Positions 8,803-16,743 of a stretch of DNA of 64,000 nt are shown here, one piece after another; the stretch's first letter is position 1, and each line of letters begins with the position of its first letter. The notes under the pieces were generated by a model. That model saw only the letters and a list, made by a program, of their open reading frames with translations, searched no databases and was not told where the DNA came from. The DNA lies in contig SVJU01000001.1 of assembly GCA_015068825.1 (NCBI GenBank), forward strand, positions 1-64,000, given 5' to 3'. Position numbers and translations under genes: made by a program. The DNA is from Oscillospiraceae bacterium (GTDB taxonomy: Bacteria > Bacillota > Clostridia > UMGS1810).

Positions 8803-8877
8803 GGTGAGCCATCGGAGATTCGAACTCCGGACACCTTGATTAAAAGTCAAGTGCTCTGCCGACTGAGCTAATGGCCC
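8802..8877 (-). tRNA. tRNA-Lys (TTT)
   Basis: Seven-bp acceptor stem, D arm, anticodon stem CTTGA/TCAAG with loop CTTTTAA (anticodon TTT), GTTCGAATC T-arm, discriminator A and encoded CCA (8802-8804). It is the last gene of the five-tRNA cluster. Confidence 0.97.
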
Positions 8878-8897
8878 GTATTTAGTTTTAAAAAAAT

Positions 8898-8974
8898 TGG
8901 CTGGGCTGGCTGGACTCGAACCAACGAAATGCAGGAATCAAAATCCTGTGCCTTACCGACTTGGCGACAGCCCA
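8898..8974 (-). tRNA. tRNA-Gln (TTG)
   Basis: Acceptor TGGGCTG pairs with CAGCCCA. Anticodon stem CAGGA/TCCTG carries loop TTTTGAT, giving anticodon TTG. The T-arm is GTTCGAGTC, the discriminator is G, and CCA is encoded at 8898-8900. The U1-A72 end pair is typical of bacterial tRNA-Gln. Confidence 0.97.
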
Positions 8975-8990
8975 ATACTTAAAAAGTAAA

Positions 8991-9067
8991 TGGGGTGGGT
9001 AATCGGATTCGAACCGATGGCCTCTAGAGCCACAATCTAGCGCTCTAACCAACTGAGCTATACCCAC
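8991..9067 (-). tRNA. tRNA-His (GTG)
   Basis: Acceptor GTGGGTA pairs with TACCCAC. Anticodon stem CTAGA/TCTAG carries loop TTGTGGC (GTG). The discriminator is C, and the base preceding the gene supplies the histidine-specific G-1 that pairs with it. CCA is encoded at 8991-8993. Confidence 0.97.
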
Positions 9068-9088
9068 CATGCTTTTTTAAAGCTTTAG

Positions 9089-9165
<77 letters not shown>

Positions 9166-9232
9166 ATACTTTGCAAGGAATCAAACCCCAATTGTGACAT
9201 TGAACTTATCAACCAAACCGTTAGATGAAAAT

Positions 9233-9307
9233 TGGAGCGGGTGATGGGAATCGAACCCACACAACCAGCTTGGAAGGCTGGGATTCTAGCCGTTGAACTA
9301 CACCCGC
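9233..9307 (-). tRNA. tRNA-Gly (TCC)
   Basis: Acceptor GCGGGTG pairs with CACCCGC. Anticodon stem CCAGC/GCTGG carries loop CTTCCAA (TCC). The T-arm is GTTCGATTC, the discriminator is T, and CCA is encoded at 9233-9235. It is the first gene of the cluster, about 33 nt downstream of the nearer promoter's -10 box. Confidence 0.97.
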
Positions 9308-9339
9308 ATATTTTTTGCAGTCAATTAGTCGACTTGAAC

Positions 9340-9368
9340 ATTATAACAAATAACTTTATGGTTGTCAA
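9340..9368 (-). promoter_or_regulatory. Promoter P1 of the tRNA cluster
   Basis: On the minus strand, TTGACA (9363-9368) and TATAAT (9340-9345) are both perfect, with a 17-nt spacer. It is the promoter nearer to tRNA-Gly. Confidence 0.9.
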
Positions 9369-9425
9369 TACCTTTTTTATTAAATTTAAAAATTTAATTT
9401 TCGAGCTTGTCAACCGACTTTTAAG

Positions 9426-9454
9426 ATTATACCAACTTTTACCCAATTTGTCAA
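9426..9454 (-). promoter_or_regulatory. Promoter P2 of the tRNA cluster
   Basis: A second perfect minus-strand promoter, TTGACA (9449-9454) and TATAAT (9426-9431) with a 17-nt spacer, 86 bp upstream of P1. Tandem consensus promoters are typical of stable-RNA genes. Confidence 0.88.
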
Positions 9455-9531
9455 CAGTTTTTTTGAAAAAAACAAAATATATGCAATATCACTACACAAT
9501 GCGCCGATTAGCATATTAAAATCAGTAAAAA

Positions 9532-9568
9532 CCGCTTAACACTAATAGTTAATATTAGCATTAAGCGG
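9532..9568 (-). terminator. Intrinsic terminator after clpE
   Basis: Stem CCGCTTAA/TTAAGCGG (9532-9539 with 9561-9568), extended by an inner AT-rich stem. On the minus strand it is followed by TTTTTAC. It ends the clpE message before the tRNA promoters. Confidence 0.8.
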
Positions 9569-9580
9569 CATTTTTATACA

Positions 9581-11842
9581 TTAATTTATTGTGATAACAT
9601 ATTCTTCGTCTTTATTGTCAACAGTAATTGTTTTAGATGAATAATTTGTTTCTGTAAGAAGAAATTCTGCAATTTTATCTTCTATAGAATTTTGAATTTC
9701 GCGTCTTATCGGGCGTGCGCCAAATTTTGGATTATAACTGTTTTTAAGAATCAAATCTTTGGCCTTATTTGTTATAACAAATTTTATACCAATATGGTTA
9801 AGCTCTTTAACAAGGTCTTTAAGCATAAGGTCAATAATCTTTGTTAATTCATCCTTTGTAAGCTCTTTAAATTCAATTATTTCGTCAATTCTGTTTAAAA
9901 ATTCAGGACGGAAAATTTCTTTGAGGGCTTTATCAATATTTGCATTTACATTTCCCTCATTGGCAGTGTAGAATCCCATATTTGATGCACCTATTGATGT
10001 GCCAGCATTTGATGTCATAATAATTATTGTGTTTTCAAAATTCACAAGACGTCCTTGCGAATCGGTGATTCTGCCATCATCAAGAATCTGAAGAAGAATA
10101 TTGAAAACATCCTGATGTGCTTTTTCTATTTCGTCAAGAAGTATAACGGAGTATGGTTTTCTTCTTACCTTTTCGGTAAGCTGACCTGCATCATCGTAGC
10201 CAACATATCCGGGAGGTGAGCCGATGATTTTTGATACAGAATGTTTTTCCATATATTCACTCATATCAAGCCTTATAAGTGAATTTTCATCATCAAAAAG
10301 TGATTCTGCAAGCGATTTTACAAGCTCTGTTTTGCCGGTTCCGGTAGGACCAATGAAAATAAATGAAACAGGTCTTTTTTTGCTTAATTTAAGCGCTCTG
10401 TTTCTTCTTACAGCTTTTGCAACACTTGTAACAGCCTTATCCTGACCGATAACCCTTTTATGAAGTCTTTCTTCTAAATTCATAAGCTTTTCACGGTCGG
10501 TTTCGGTGATGTTTTTAACAGGGATTCCTGTCCAAAGCTCAATAACTCTTCCAACATCTTCAAGTGATATTTTAGTTTGCTTCTGAAGCTTTCTTATATC
10601 GCTTAATTCGCCTTCCATACGGCATTTGTCACTTTTTAAAATTGCAAGCTTTTCATACTCAGTGTTCTCGCTGTCCTCTTCGAGCTCTTCAATCTGAGTA
10701 TTTACTTCTTTTAACTTGGAATTTAAGTCAACAATTTGCTGAGTATATGGATTGTCAATATTAAGCTTTGAAGCTGCTTCATCAATTATGTCAATGGCTT
10801 TATCGGGAAGATATCTGTTTGAAATATACTTGCACGATAAATCTATTACCTCACCAAGAACATAATCCTCAATTGTAACATTATGATAATTTTCATAGTA
10901 TGATTTAATGCCTGTTAAAATTCTGTATGCATCTTCTTTGGAAGGTTCTTCAATCATAACAGTCTGAAATCTTCGCTCAAGTGCAGCATCTTTTTCAATG
11001 TGCTTTCTGTACTCGGTAGGGGTAGTTGCACCAATAATCTGAATATCGCCCTTTGCAAGAGCTGGCTTTAAAATGTTACCTGCATTCATTGCACCGTCTG
11101 CATCGCCGGCACTTACAATTGAATGAATTTCATCAATAACTAAAATTACATTGTCACTTCTTGCTTCTTCAATAATGCTTTTAATTCTGCTTTCAAACTG
11201 ACCTCTGTACTGAGTGCCTGCAACAATTGCAGACATATCAAGAAGATAAACCTGAGCACCGATAAGCCTTTCGGGAACAGTGCCATCGGCAATTTTTTGT
11301 GCAATGCCTTCTGCAATTGCAGTTTTACCAACACCAGGTTCGCCCAAAAGAACAGGATTGTTTTTACTTCGTCTGTTTAAAATCTGGATTACTCTTTCAA
11401 TTTCGTTTTCTCTTCCTATGACCTTGTCTAAAAGCGAATGTTTTGCTTTTTCGGTAAGATTAACACCAAAATTGTTAAGACATTTTTTCTTTTTCTTTTC
11501 GTTTTTGATATTTTGTTTTGCTTTTTTATCATTAATCGGAATTTTCTCGCCCTGAAAATCGTTTCCGCCATCTGACGGATTCATTTCCATAAGGTTTGAG
11601 CCTGCAAGAAAATCCTGCAAAGTATCCATAAAGCTTTCTCCGTCATCGTTTTCCAATCCCTCAAGCATACTTTCTATCATTTCGGGGGGCATATCTATCT
11701 GCTCGGCAAGCTGATCTTTGCTTGTAATTCCCATTTTCATTGCACAGGATAAACAATAACCTTCGTTTATTCTGTTTGCACCTTCTATTTTTGATACAAA
11801 AACAACGGCAGGGTTCTTTTTGCAAACTGAACACATTTTCAT
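9581..11842 (-). CDS. clpE: ClpE-type AAA+ unfoldase with N-terminal zinc finger
   Basis: HSP100 ATPase of 753 residues that unfolds proteins for ClpP. The N-terminus has a four-Cys zinc finger (C4, C7, C30, C33), the ClpE hallmark, instead of the double Clp-N domain of ClpC. Two AAA+ modules follow with Walker A motifs GEPGVGKT (about 167) and GPTGTGKT (about 496). They are separated by a coiled-coil M domain (about 385-430). A ClpP-docking tripeptide MGF is near 621. The first ATG has AGAGGTG 9 nt upstream. clpE is usually CtsR-controlled, but I see no CtsR heptad repeat here. It has its own promoter downstream of glmM. Confidence 0.93.
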   Translation of the reverse strand: MKMCSVCKKNPAVVFVSKIEGANRINEGYCLSCAMKMGITSKDQLAEQIDMPPEMIESMLEGLENDDGESFMDTLQDFLAGSNLMEMNPSDGGNDFQGEKIPINDKKAKQNIKNEKKKKKCLNNFGVNLTEKAKHSLLDKVIGRENEIERVIQILNRRSKNNPVLLGEPGVGKTAIAEGIAQKIADGTVPERLIGAQVYLLDMSAIVAGTQYRGQFESRIKSIIEEARSDNVILVIDEIHSIVSAGDADGAMNAGNILKPALAKGDIQIIGATTPTEYRKHIEKDAALERRFQTVMIEEPSKEDAYRILTGIKSYYENYHNVTIEDYVLGEVIDLSCKYISNRYLPDKAIDIIDEAASKLNIDNPYTQQIVDLNSKLKEVNTQIEELEEDSENTEYEKLAILKSDKCRMEGELSDIRKLQKQTKISLEDVGRVIELWTGIPVKNITETDREKLMNLEERLHKRVIGQDKAVTSVAKAVRRNRALKLSKKRPVSFIFIGPTGTGKTELVKSLAESLFDDENSLIRLDMSEYMEKHSVSKIIGSPPGYVGYDDAGQLTEKVRRKPYSVILLDEIEKAHQDVFNILLQILDDGRITDSQGRLVNFENTIIIMTSNAGTSIGASNMGFYTANEGNVNANIDKALKEIFRPEFLNRIDEIIEFKELTKDELTKIIDLMLKDLVKELNHIGIKFVITNKAKDLILKNSYNPKFGARPIRREIQNSIEDKIAEFLLTETNYSSKTITVDNKDEEYVITIN

Positions 11843-11885
11843 AAAACGACACCTCTTTCCCTGCTTGAAATTGTGTTTAGAGTAT

Positions 11886-11913
11886 ATTGTATCATAAATT
11901 TTAAAAAATTCAA
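11886..11913 (-). promoter_or_regulatory. Predicted promoter of clpE
   Basis: Minus strand: TTGAAT (11908-11913) and TACAAT (11886-11891) with a 16-nt spacer, in the gap between glmM and clpE. Confidence 0.6.
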
Positions 11914-11921
11914 TACTAAAA

Positions 11922-13274
11922 TTATGACAATCTTTGTGCTATAATATCGGCAAGGTTTTTAGCATCTTTTTGAATTTCGTCTAAATTTTCACCTTCAATC
12001 ATAACCCTTACAAGCGGTTCTGTTCCGGAAGGTCTTATTAAAACTCTTCCATTACCCGCCATTTTTTCTTCGAGTTTTTTAATTTCTGATGCAATAACTT
12101 CATCATTCATATATGTTGTTTTATACTCATTTTTGATTTTTACATTTTCCAGAACCTGCGGAAGAATATTTACGCAAGATGCAAGCTCAGATAGTTTTTT
12201 ACCGCTTTTAACAACATTGTCTGCAACAGAAAGTGCAGTTACAATTCCATCGCCTGTGGTGTTGTTGTCTAAAAGTATAACATGGCCAGACTGTTCACCG
12301 CCTATAACATGGCCATTTTCAAGCATATTCTGAAGGACATATCTGTCACCGACTTTTGTCTGCTCATAATTGATGCCAAGCTTATCAAGAGCTTTGAAAA
12401 AGCCAAGATTACTCATTACTGTTGCAACAACAGTATTGTTTTTAAGCTTGCCTTCTTCTTTTAATCCTTGTGCACATATAACAAGAATTTTATCTCCGTC
12501 AACCAAGTTTCCGTTTTCATCAACTGCAAGACATCTGTCGGCATCACCGTCAAACGCAAAGCCCATATCGCATTTATTTTCAACAACAAATTTTTGCAAG
12601 CCTTCGATATGTGTTGAACCGCAGTTTTCGTTTATATTAAAGCCGTTTGGAATGTTATTTATAAGTACAGTCTGTGCGCCGAGCTCCTTAAACACAAGTT
12701 TTGCACATTCGTATGATGCACCATTTGCGCAGTCAAGTGCAATTTTTAAACCATCATATTTCTGGGAAGCACAGCTTTTTGCAAAATCGGCATAGTCACG
12801 AAGAGCAGTTTCAAGAAAATTTCTTTTACCAAGCTCTATGCCAATCGGAAGCTCGCCAATTTCTTTGCCGTCTAAAATATATTCTTCTATTTCGTTTTCA
12901 AGCTCATCGCTAAGCTTGTAACCTTCGGATGAAAAATATTTAATACCATTGTATTCAACAGAGTTGTGTGACGCAGAAATAACAACGCCTGCATCCATTT
13001 TATATTTTCTTACAAGATATGCAACTGCAGGAGTAGGAATTTTTCCTACGCAAACAGCATGTGCTCCAACTGAGCAAAAACCTGCCACAAGTGCACATTC
13101 AAGCATATCGCCCGAAACTCTTGTGTCTTTTCCTACTAAAATTTTAGGGTGAGCGCTGTTTGTGTGTTTTGTAAGCACAAGTGCGCCTGCCTGACCGATT
13201 TTAAATGCTAAAGAAGGGGTAAGCTCTTTGTTGGCAATACCTCTTACACCATCAGTACCAAATAATCTTCCCAT
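11922..13274 (-). CDS. glmM: Phosphoglucosamine mutase
   Basis: Interconverts glucosamine-6-P and glucosamine-1-P on the way to UDP-GlcNAc and peptidoglycan. It has 450 residues, the normal length. The alpha-D-phosphohexomutase signatures are complete: N-terminal FGTDGVRG, phosphoserine Ser102 in ISASHN, Mg-binding DGDADR (242-247), and the phosphate-binding RPSGTEP (414-420). The start at 13274 is preferred because the ATG two codons earlier nearly abuts AAGGAG. It is the third gene of the conserved cdaA-cdaR-glmM operon. GlmM is known to bind and inhibit CdaA in other Bacillota. Confidence 0.97.
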   Translation of the reverse strand: MGRLFGTDGVRGIANKELTPSLAFKIGQAGALVLTKHTNSAHPKILVGKDTRVSGDMLECALVAGFCSVGAHAVCVGKIPTPAVAYLVRKYKMDAGVVISASHNSVEYNGIKYFSSEGYKLSDELENEIEEYILDGKEIGELPIGIELGKRNFLETALRDYADFAKSCASQKYDGLKIALDCANGASYECAKLVFKELGAQTVLINNIPNGFNINENCGSTHIEGLQKFVVENKCDMGFAFDGDADRCLAVDENGNLVDGDKILVICAQGLKEEGKLKNNTVVATVMSNLGFFKALDKLGINYEQTKVGDRYVLQNMLENGHVIGGEQSGHVILLDNNTTGDGIVTALSVADNVVKSGKKLSELASCVNILPQVLENVKIKNEYKTTYMNDEVIASEIKKLEEKMAGNGRVLIRPSGTEPLVRVMIEGENLDEIQKDAKNLADIIAQRLS

Positions 13275-13301
13275 TTTCATTCTCCTTATTTAAATAAATG
13301 C

Positions 13302-14249
13302 TTATTTTACATTCATTATTATTTTTGCTTTGTTTTCTTCGCCTTCAGCAAGCGAAATATTTTCGGGCAAGTCAAGCTCCACTAAAGCCTGATTACCATT
13401 TTCGGTTGTAGCAAATGTATATTCTTTTGTATAAATTTCACTTATTTTATCAAGAACGCCACTTTTTCCTTTTATGACAACGGTTTTATTTCCTGACACC
13501 GAAACAGATACTTCTTTATGGTCGGAGGGTTGCTTAAATTTTACATTCGGAACAATTTTAACTTCTTTTGTTGCGGCAATGGTAAATAAAGCCTCAGCAG
13601 ATTCAACGCTTTTTGAAAGGTCGTTATAGGTTATATTTTGATTTTGCGAATCTAAAAGTTCAATAATATAACTTCCCTTTATATCGGATGTTTTATTTGA
13701 AACATCAACATTTATTATAGCTTTTGAAATTGAATTAAGAATACTTTGTGGACCTGTGATGCTTATAGTTTCAGGGGTTATGGTTTGCGAGTCAATTTCA
13801 TGCCCTGATTTTAAAGTGCCTTCTTTTTTTACATCAATTTTGATTTTTTTATTGGTAACCTTGTCAACCGTTATATCAAAATTATAGGGTTCTTTGTTTA
13901 AAACAGTTACACCGCCTACCGAAAAAACAACATTTGTACCAAGAGAGTACTGGCCTTCTTTTTCAATGCCAATCATATCGGTGTTTACCTTTATATTCTG
14001 ATTATTAAGCTTTGCAATGGTTTTTCGGCTGCCTCTTACCTTTATATCTATGGTATCGCTGTTTGTTTCCATTATTTTCAGTTTCCCGTTTGTAAAGTCA
14101 GTAGATACATTTGTTTTTGAAATAGGAATATCTCTTATCCATTTTTCGTATTGAGGATTTTGAAAATATACAACATATATCCATATTATTAAGGAAACAA
14201 GTATTGATATTACTCTTATTACCCAGTCTTTTTTCAAAAAATCTCTCAT
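13302..14249 (-). CDS. cdaR: CdaA regulatory protein, YbbR-domain
   Basis: A 315-residue single-pass protein. A short cytoplasmic start and one membrane helix (about 10-28) are followed by an extracytoplasmic region of tandem YbbR domains. YbbR/CdaR proteins bind and modulate the diadenylate cyclase CdaA. The gene overlaps the cdaA stop by 4 nt and lies 27 nt before glmM, the standard order. Sequence is weakly conserved in this family; membrane topology and context carry the assignment. Confidence 0.88.
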   Translation of the reverse strand: MRDFLKKDWVIRVISILVSLIIWIYVVYFQNPQYEKWIRDIPISKTNVSTDFTNGKLKIMETNSDTIDIKVRGSRKTIAKLNNQNIKVNTDMIGIEKEGQYSLGTNVVFSVGGVTVLNKEPYNFDITVDKVTNKKIKIDVKKEGTLKSGHEIDSQTITPETISITGPQSILNSISKAIINVDVSNKTSDIKGSYIIELLDSQNQNITYNDLSKSVESAEALFTIAATKEVKIVPNVKFKQPSDHKEVSVSVSGNKTVVIKGKSGVLDKISEIYTKEYTFATTENGNQALVELDLPENISLAEGEENKAKIIMNVK

Positions 14250-15085
14250 TTCTTTTTCACCACCATATCAAAAAACTTGTCCTTATTAAGTTTAAAATCA
14301 TTATCTTCTTCAATAAGTAATTCTTTCAATGTTTTTTCCAGATTTGGAATTGATATGTTTCTTTCAAGCTTTCCGTTTAAAGCGATTGAAATTTTTCCTG
14401 TTTCTTCTGATACGACTACAACAACACAATCCGCAACCTCACTGATTCCGATTGCGGCTCTGTGTCTTGTTCCAAGCTCCTGACTTAAAGTATTATCCTG
14501 CGTAAGCGGAAGAAAGCACGCTGCAGCCTTCACTTTGTTTTCGCCTATTATTACAGCACCGTCATGAAGGGGAGTGTTGGGAACAAATACATTTATTATA
14601 AGCTCAGGTGATATATCCGAATTAATCGGGATACCTGTTTTGGCAACATCACCAAGTTTTATTTCTCTTTCAAAAACTAAAAGTGCACCTGTTTTGGTAC
14701 TTGTTAAAGCACTTACAGCATCAACAACTTTTGTAACTGTGCTTTCATCTTCAGGTTCTGTCATTGTTAAAAATTTTCCTATGCTGCTTCTGCCCACCTT
14801 TTCAAGTGCACGCCTGAGTTCCGGCTGAAACACAACCAAAAGTGCAACAAGGCCTACCTCCATTGTATTTATAAGCAAAAAGTTTATTGAGTTAAGTGAT
14901 AACCAGCCTGAAAGTTGTGTTGCAACAATTAAAATAATGATACCTTTTATAAGCGATACAGCTCTTGTTTCACTTACAAGCTTAATGCCTTTGTAAATTA
15001 TAAAAGCAACAAGCGCAATATCCAGAATATCACGAATTCGTATAAGTTTTAAATTTTCAATTAAAAACGAAAATGCACCGCTCAA
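14246..15085 (-). CDS. cdaA: Diadenylate cyclase (c-di-AMP synthase)
   Basis: Membrane enzyme that makes c-di-AMP from two ATP. Three N-terminal helices precede the DAC domain, whose catalytic motifs DGA (175-177) and RHR (207-209, in GTRHRAAIG) are intact. I place the start at a TTG (15085), 8 nt after GGGG. A longer reading frame begins at 15127, but the -10 box of the predicted promoter lies within those extra codons, so they would not be transcribed. The resulting 279 residues match the family's size. It is first in the cdaA-cdaR-glmM operon. Confidence 0.95.
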   Translation of the reverse strand: MSGAFSFLIENLKLIRIRDILDIALVAFIIYKGIKLVSETRAVSLIKGIIILIVATQLSGWLSLNSINFLLINTMEVGLVALLVVFQPELRRALEKVGRSSIGKFLTMTEPEDESTVTKVVDAVSALTSTKTGALLVFEREIKLGDVAKTGIPINSDISPELIINVFVPNTPLHDGAVIIGENKVKAAACFLPLTQDNTLSQELGTRHRAAIGISEVADCVVVVVSEETGKISIALNGKLERNISIPNLEKTLKELLIEEDNDFKLNKDKFFDMVVKKK

Positions 15086-15118
15086 AATACTCGCCCCTTT
15101 AAAAAATATACTATTTCT

Positions 15119-15147
15119 ATTATACAAGTATTTTTGAACTTTGTAAA
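15119..15147 (-). promoter_or_regulatory. Predicted promoter of cdaA-cdaR-glmM
   Basis: Minus strand: TTTACA (15142-15147) and a perfect TATAAT (15119-15124), spacer 17 nt. It decides the cdaA start, because the upstream codons of the long reading frame precede the expected transcription start. Confidence 0.75.
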
Positions 15148-15164
15148 TGATTTTTTTAAAAAAT

Positions 15165-16298
15165 TCACTTTGATATTTCGTTTAATGCCGTACAAAGATA
15201 ATTTATGTCGTTTAGTGTATTAAAAGCACCTATACTTATTCTTATTGTACCGCTGTTTTCTGTTTTTAATGCGCAGTGTGCATTGTATGCGCAGTGATAT
15301 CCTGATCGTGTGGCAATGTCGTACTTAGAATTTAAAATTTCTGACATATTTGCACAGTCTTTGTTTTTTATTGTAATGCTCACCACACCTAAGCGGTCTT
15401 TGGTGGACATATAACCATGAATATTTATGTTTTTCATAACAGATAAATTTTCTAAAAGGCGCTTTGTAAGAAGCATTTCATGTTCAAAAATTGTATTAAT
15501 ACCAACTTTTTTAATAAATTTTATGCCTTCCATAAGCCCACATATTCCAACAGTATTAAGTGTTCCGCTTTCAAATTTATCAGGGAGGTCATCGGGCTGA
15601 TAAAGATTTTTTGAATTACTTCCTGTTCCGCCTTCTTTAAGAGGCAGAATATCAGGATAGCCAACATAAAGAGCACCAGTCCCTTGCGGTCCTAAAAGGG
15701 ATTTGTGGCCTGTAAGTGCTAAAAAATCGATATTCATATTTTTAATGTCAATTGGAATAATTCCGCCGCTTTGTGCAGCATCCACTAAAAAAAGGATATT
15801 GTTTTCCTTTGCAATTTTTCCTATTTCTTTTATGTCGTTTATTGTTCCTGATACATTTGATGCGTGTGTTACAACAATAAGACGGGTATTTGGTTTTATG
15901 GCATTTTTTATATCGTCAGGATTTACTTTTCCAAAAATATCGGCTTTTACCATGGAGCTTGAAATTTCTTTTTTGCCAAGTGTATATATCGGTCTTATAA
16001 CAGAATTATGCTCCATCTGAGAAAAAATAACATGGTCGCCTTTTTTTAAAACACCTTTTATAACCATATTAAGTCCTTCTGTTGCATTTTGTGTGAATAT
16101 AAATTTATTTATATCATCACCGTTAAAAAGTGAGCAAATTTCGTTTCGGCATTCATAAATTTTTTCTGATGCCATAAGAGATAGTCTGTGTCCTGAACGC
16201 CCTGGATTTGCGCTGAAATTTTTCATACAGTCAAGCATTGCCATATAAACCTCTTTTGGCTTTTTAAGGCTTGATGCACTATTATCAAGATAAACCAA
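15165..16298 (-). CDS. Cysteine desulfurase family protein (class V aminotransferase)
   Basis: PLP enzyme of 377 residues, of the TIGR01977-like group near SufS/IscS. Seen are YLDNSAS at the N-terminus, ATEGLN, His97 in EHNS, Asp173 in DAAQS, PLP-lysine Lys199 in TGHKS, and candidate sulfur-accepting Cys336 in SGYHC. The start is the TTG at 16298, 8 nt after a G-run; this gives the usual short N-terminus just before YLDN. The DUF3343 gene 13 nt upstream suggests a sulfur- or selenium-trafficking pair, not a full Isc/Suf system, since no scaffold gene is present. Confidence 0.88.
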   Translation of the reverse strand: MVYLDNSASSLKKPKEVYMAMLDCMKNFSANPGRSGHRLSLMASEKIYECRNEICSLFNGDDINKFIFTQNATEGLNMVIKGVLKKGDHVIFSQMEHNSVIRPIYTLGKKEISSSMVKADIFGKVNPDDIKNAIKPNTRLIVVTHASNVSGTINDIKEIGKIAKENNILFLVDAAQSGGIIPIDIKNMNIDFLALTGHKSLLGPQGTGALYVGYPDILPLKEGGTGSNSKNLYQPDDLPDKFESGTLNTVGICGLMEGIKFIKKVGINTIFEHEMLLTKRLLENLSVMKNINIHGYMSTKDRLGVVSITIKNKDCANMSEILNSKYDIATRSGYHCAYNAHCALKTENSGTIRISIGAFNTLNDINYLCTALNEISK

Positions 16299-16311
16299 AG
16301 TTTTCACCCCC

Positions 16312-16557
16312 CTAAAAAATTTTTTCATAAGTTTGGGCATCAAAAATTCCCTTTGAATTCACATTGAGAGTTTTAATTGCTTCTCTGATTTTTGAAGCGT
16401 TTTCGTAGTCTGTTTTTACACAAAATCCGCATCCTGATAATGAAAGTTTTTTGGGAGTAGGAACGATGCTTGATGTTATATTATATTCGTTTAAAATATA
16501 TTTTTTAATCTGGACTGCTATATTGGATGATGAAAAGGGTGCAAGTACAATTTTCAT
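16312..16557 (-). CDS. DUF3343 protein, putative Se/S carrier
   Basis: Small cytosolic protein of 81 residues in the DUF3343 (putative Se/S carrier-like) family. The core has a GCGFC motif with Cys43 and Cys46, the likely sulfur- or selenium-bearing site. AAGGAGG lies just upstream of the ATG. In many Clostridia this family sits next to a cysteine desulfurase, as here. The function is inferred from that linkage and is not experimentally settled. Confidence 0.75.
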   Translation of the reverse strand: MKIVLAPFSSSNIAVQIKKYILNEYNITSSIVPTPKKLSLSGCGFCVKTDYENASKIREAIKTLNVNSKGIFDAQTYEKIF

Positions 16558-16671
16558 AAAACTTCCTCCTTTGGAATTTTAATTTTGTATACTTTATTTT
16601 ATTCGGATTTTAAAAAATAGTTACACAATATGACAAATTAACTTAAAAAACAATAAATTTTAAAATAAATA

Positions 16672-16699
16672 TTGATTTTATCCAAAAATATTATATAAT
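16672..16699 (+). promoter_or_regulatory. Predicted promoter of the MreB-like gene
   Basis: TTGATT (16672-16677) and TATAAT (16694-16699) with a 16-nt spacer, in the intergenic region shared with the divergent DUF3343 gene. Confidence 0.65.
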
Positions 16700-16743
16700 T
16701 ATTATGTATGTATAAATTTAAATAAGGTTAAGAGGTGAAAAAA

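Noticed and set aside
9232-9519. Short plus-strand open frame across tRNA-Gly and the promoters
   Set aside because: It runs antisense through a tRNA gene and two promoters and has no ribosome-binding site.
11843-11921. CtsR operator upstream of clpE
   Set aside because: No tandem GGTCAAA-type heptads are found on either strand.
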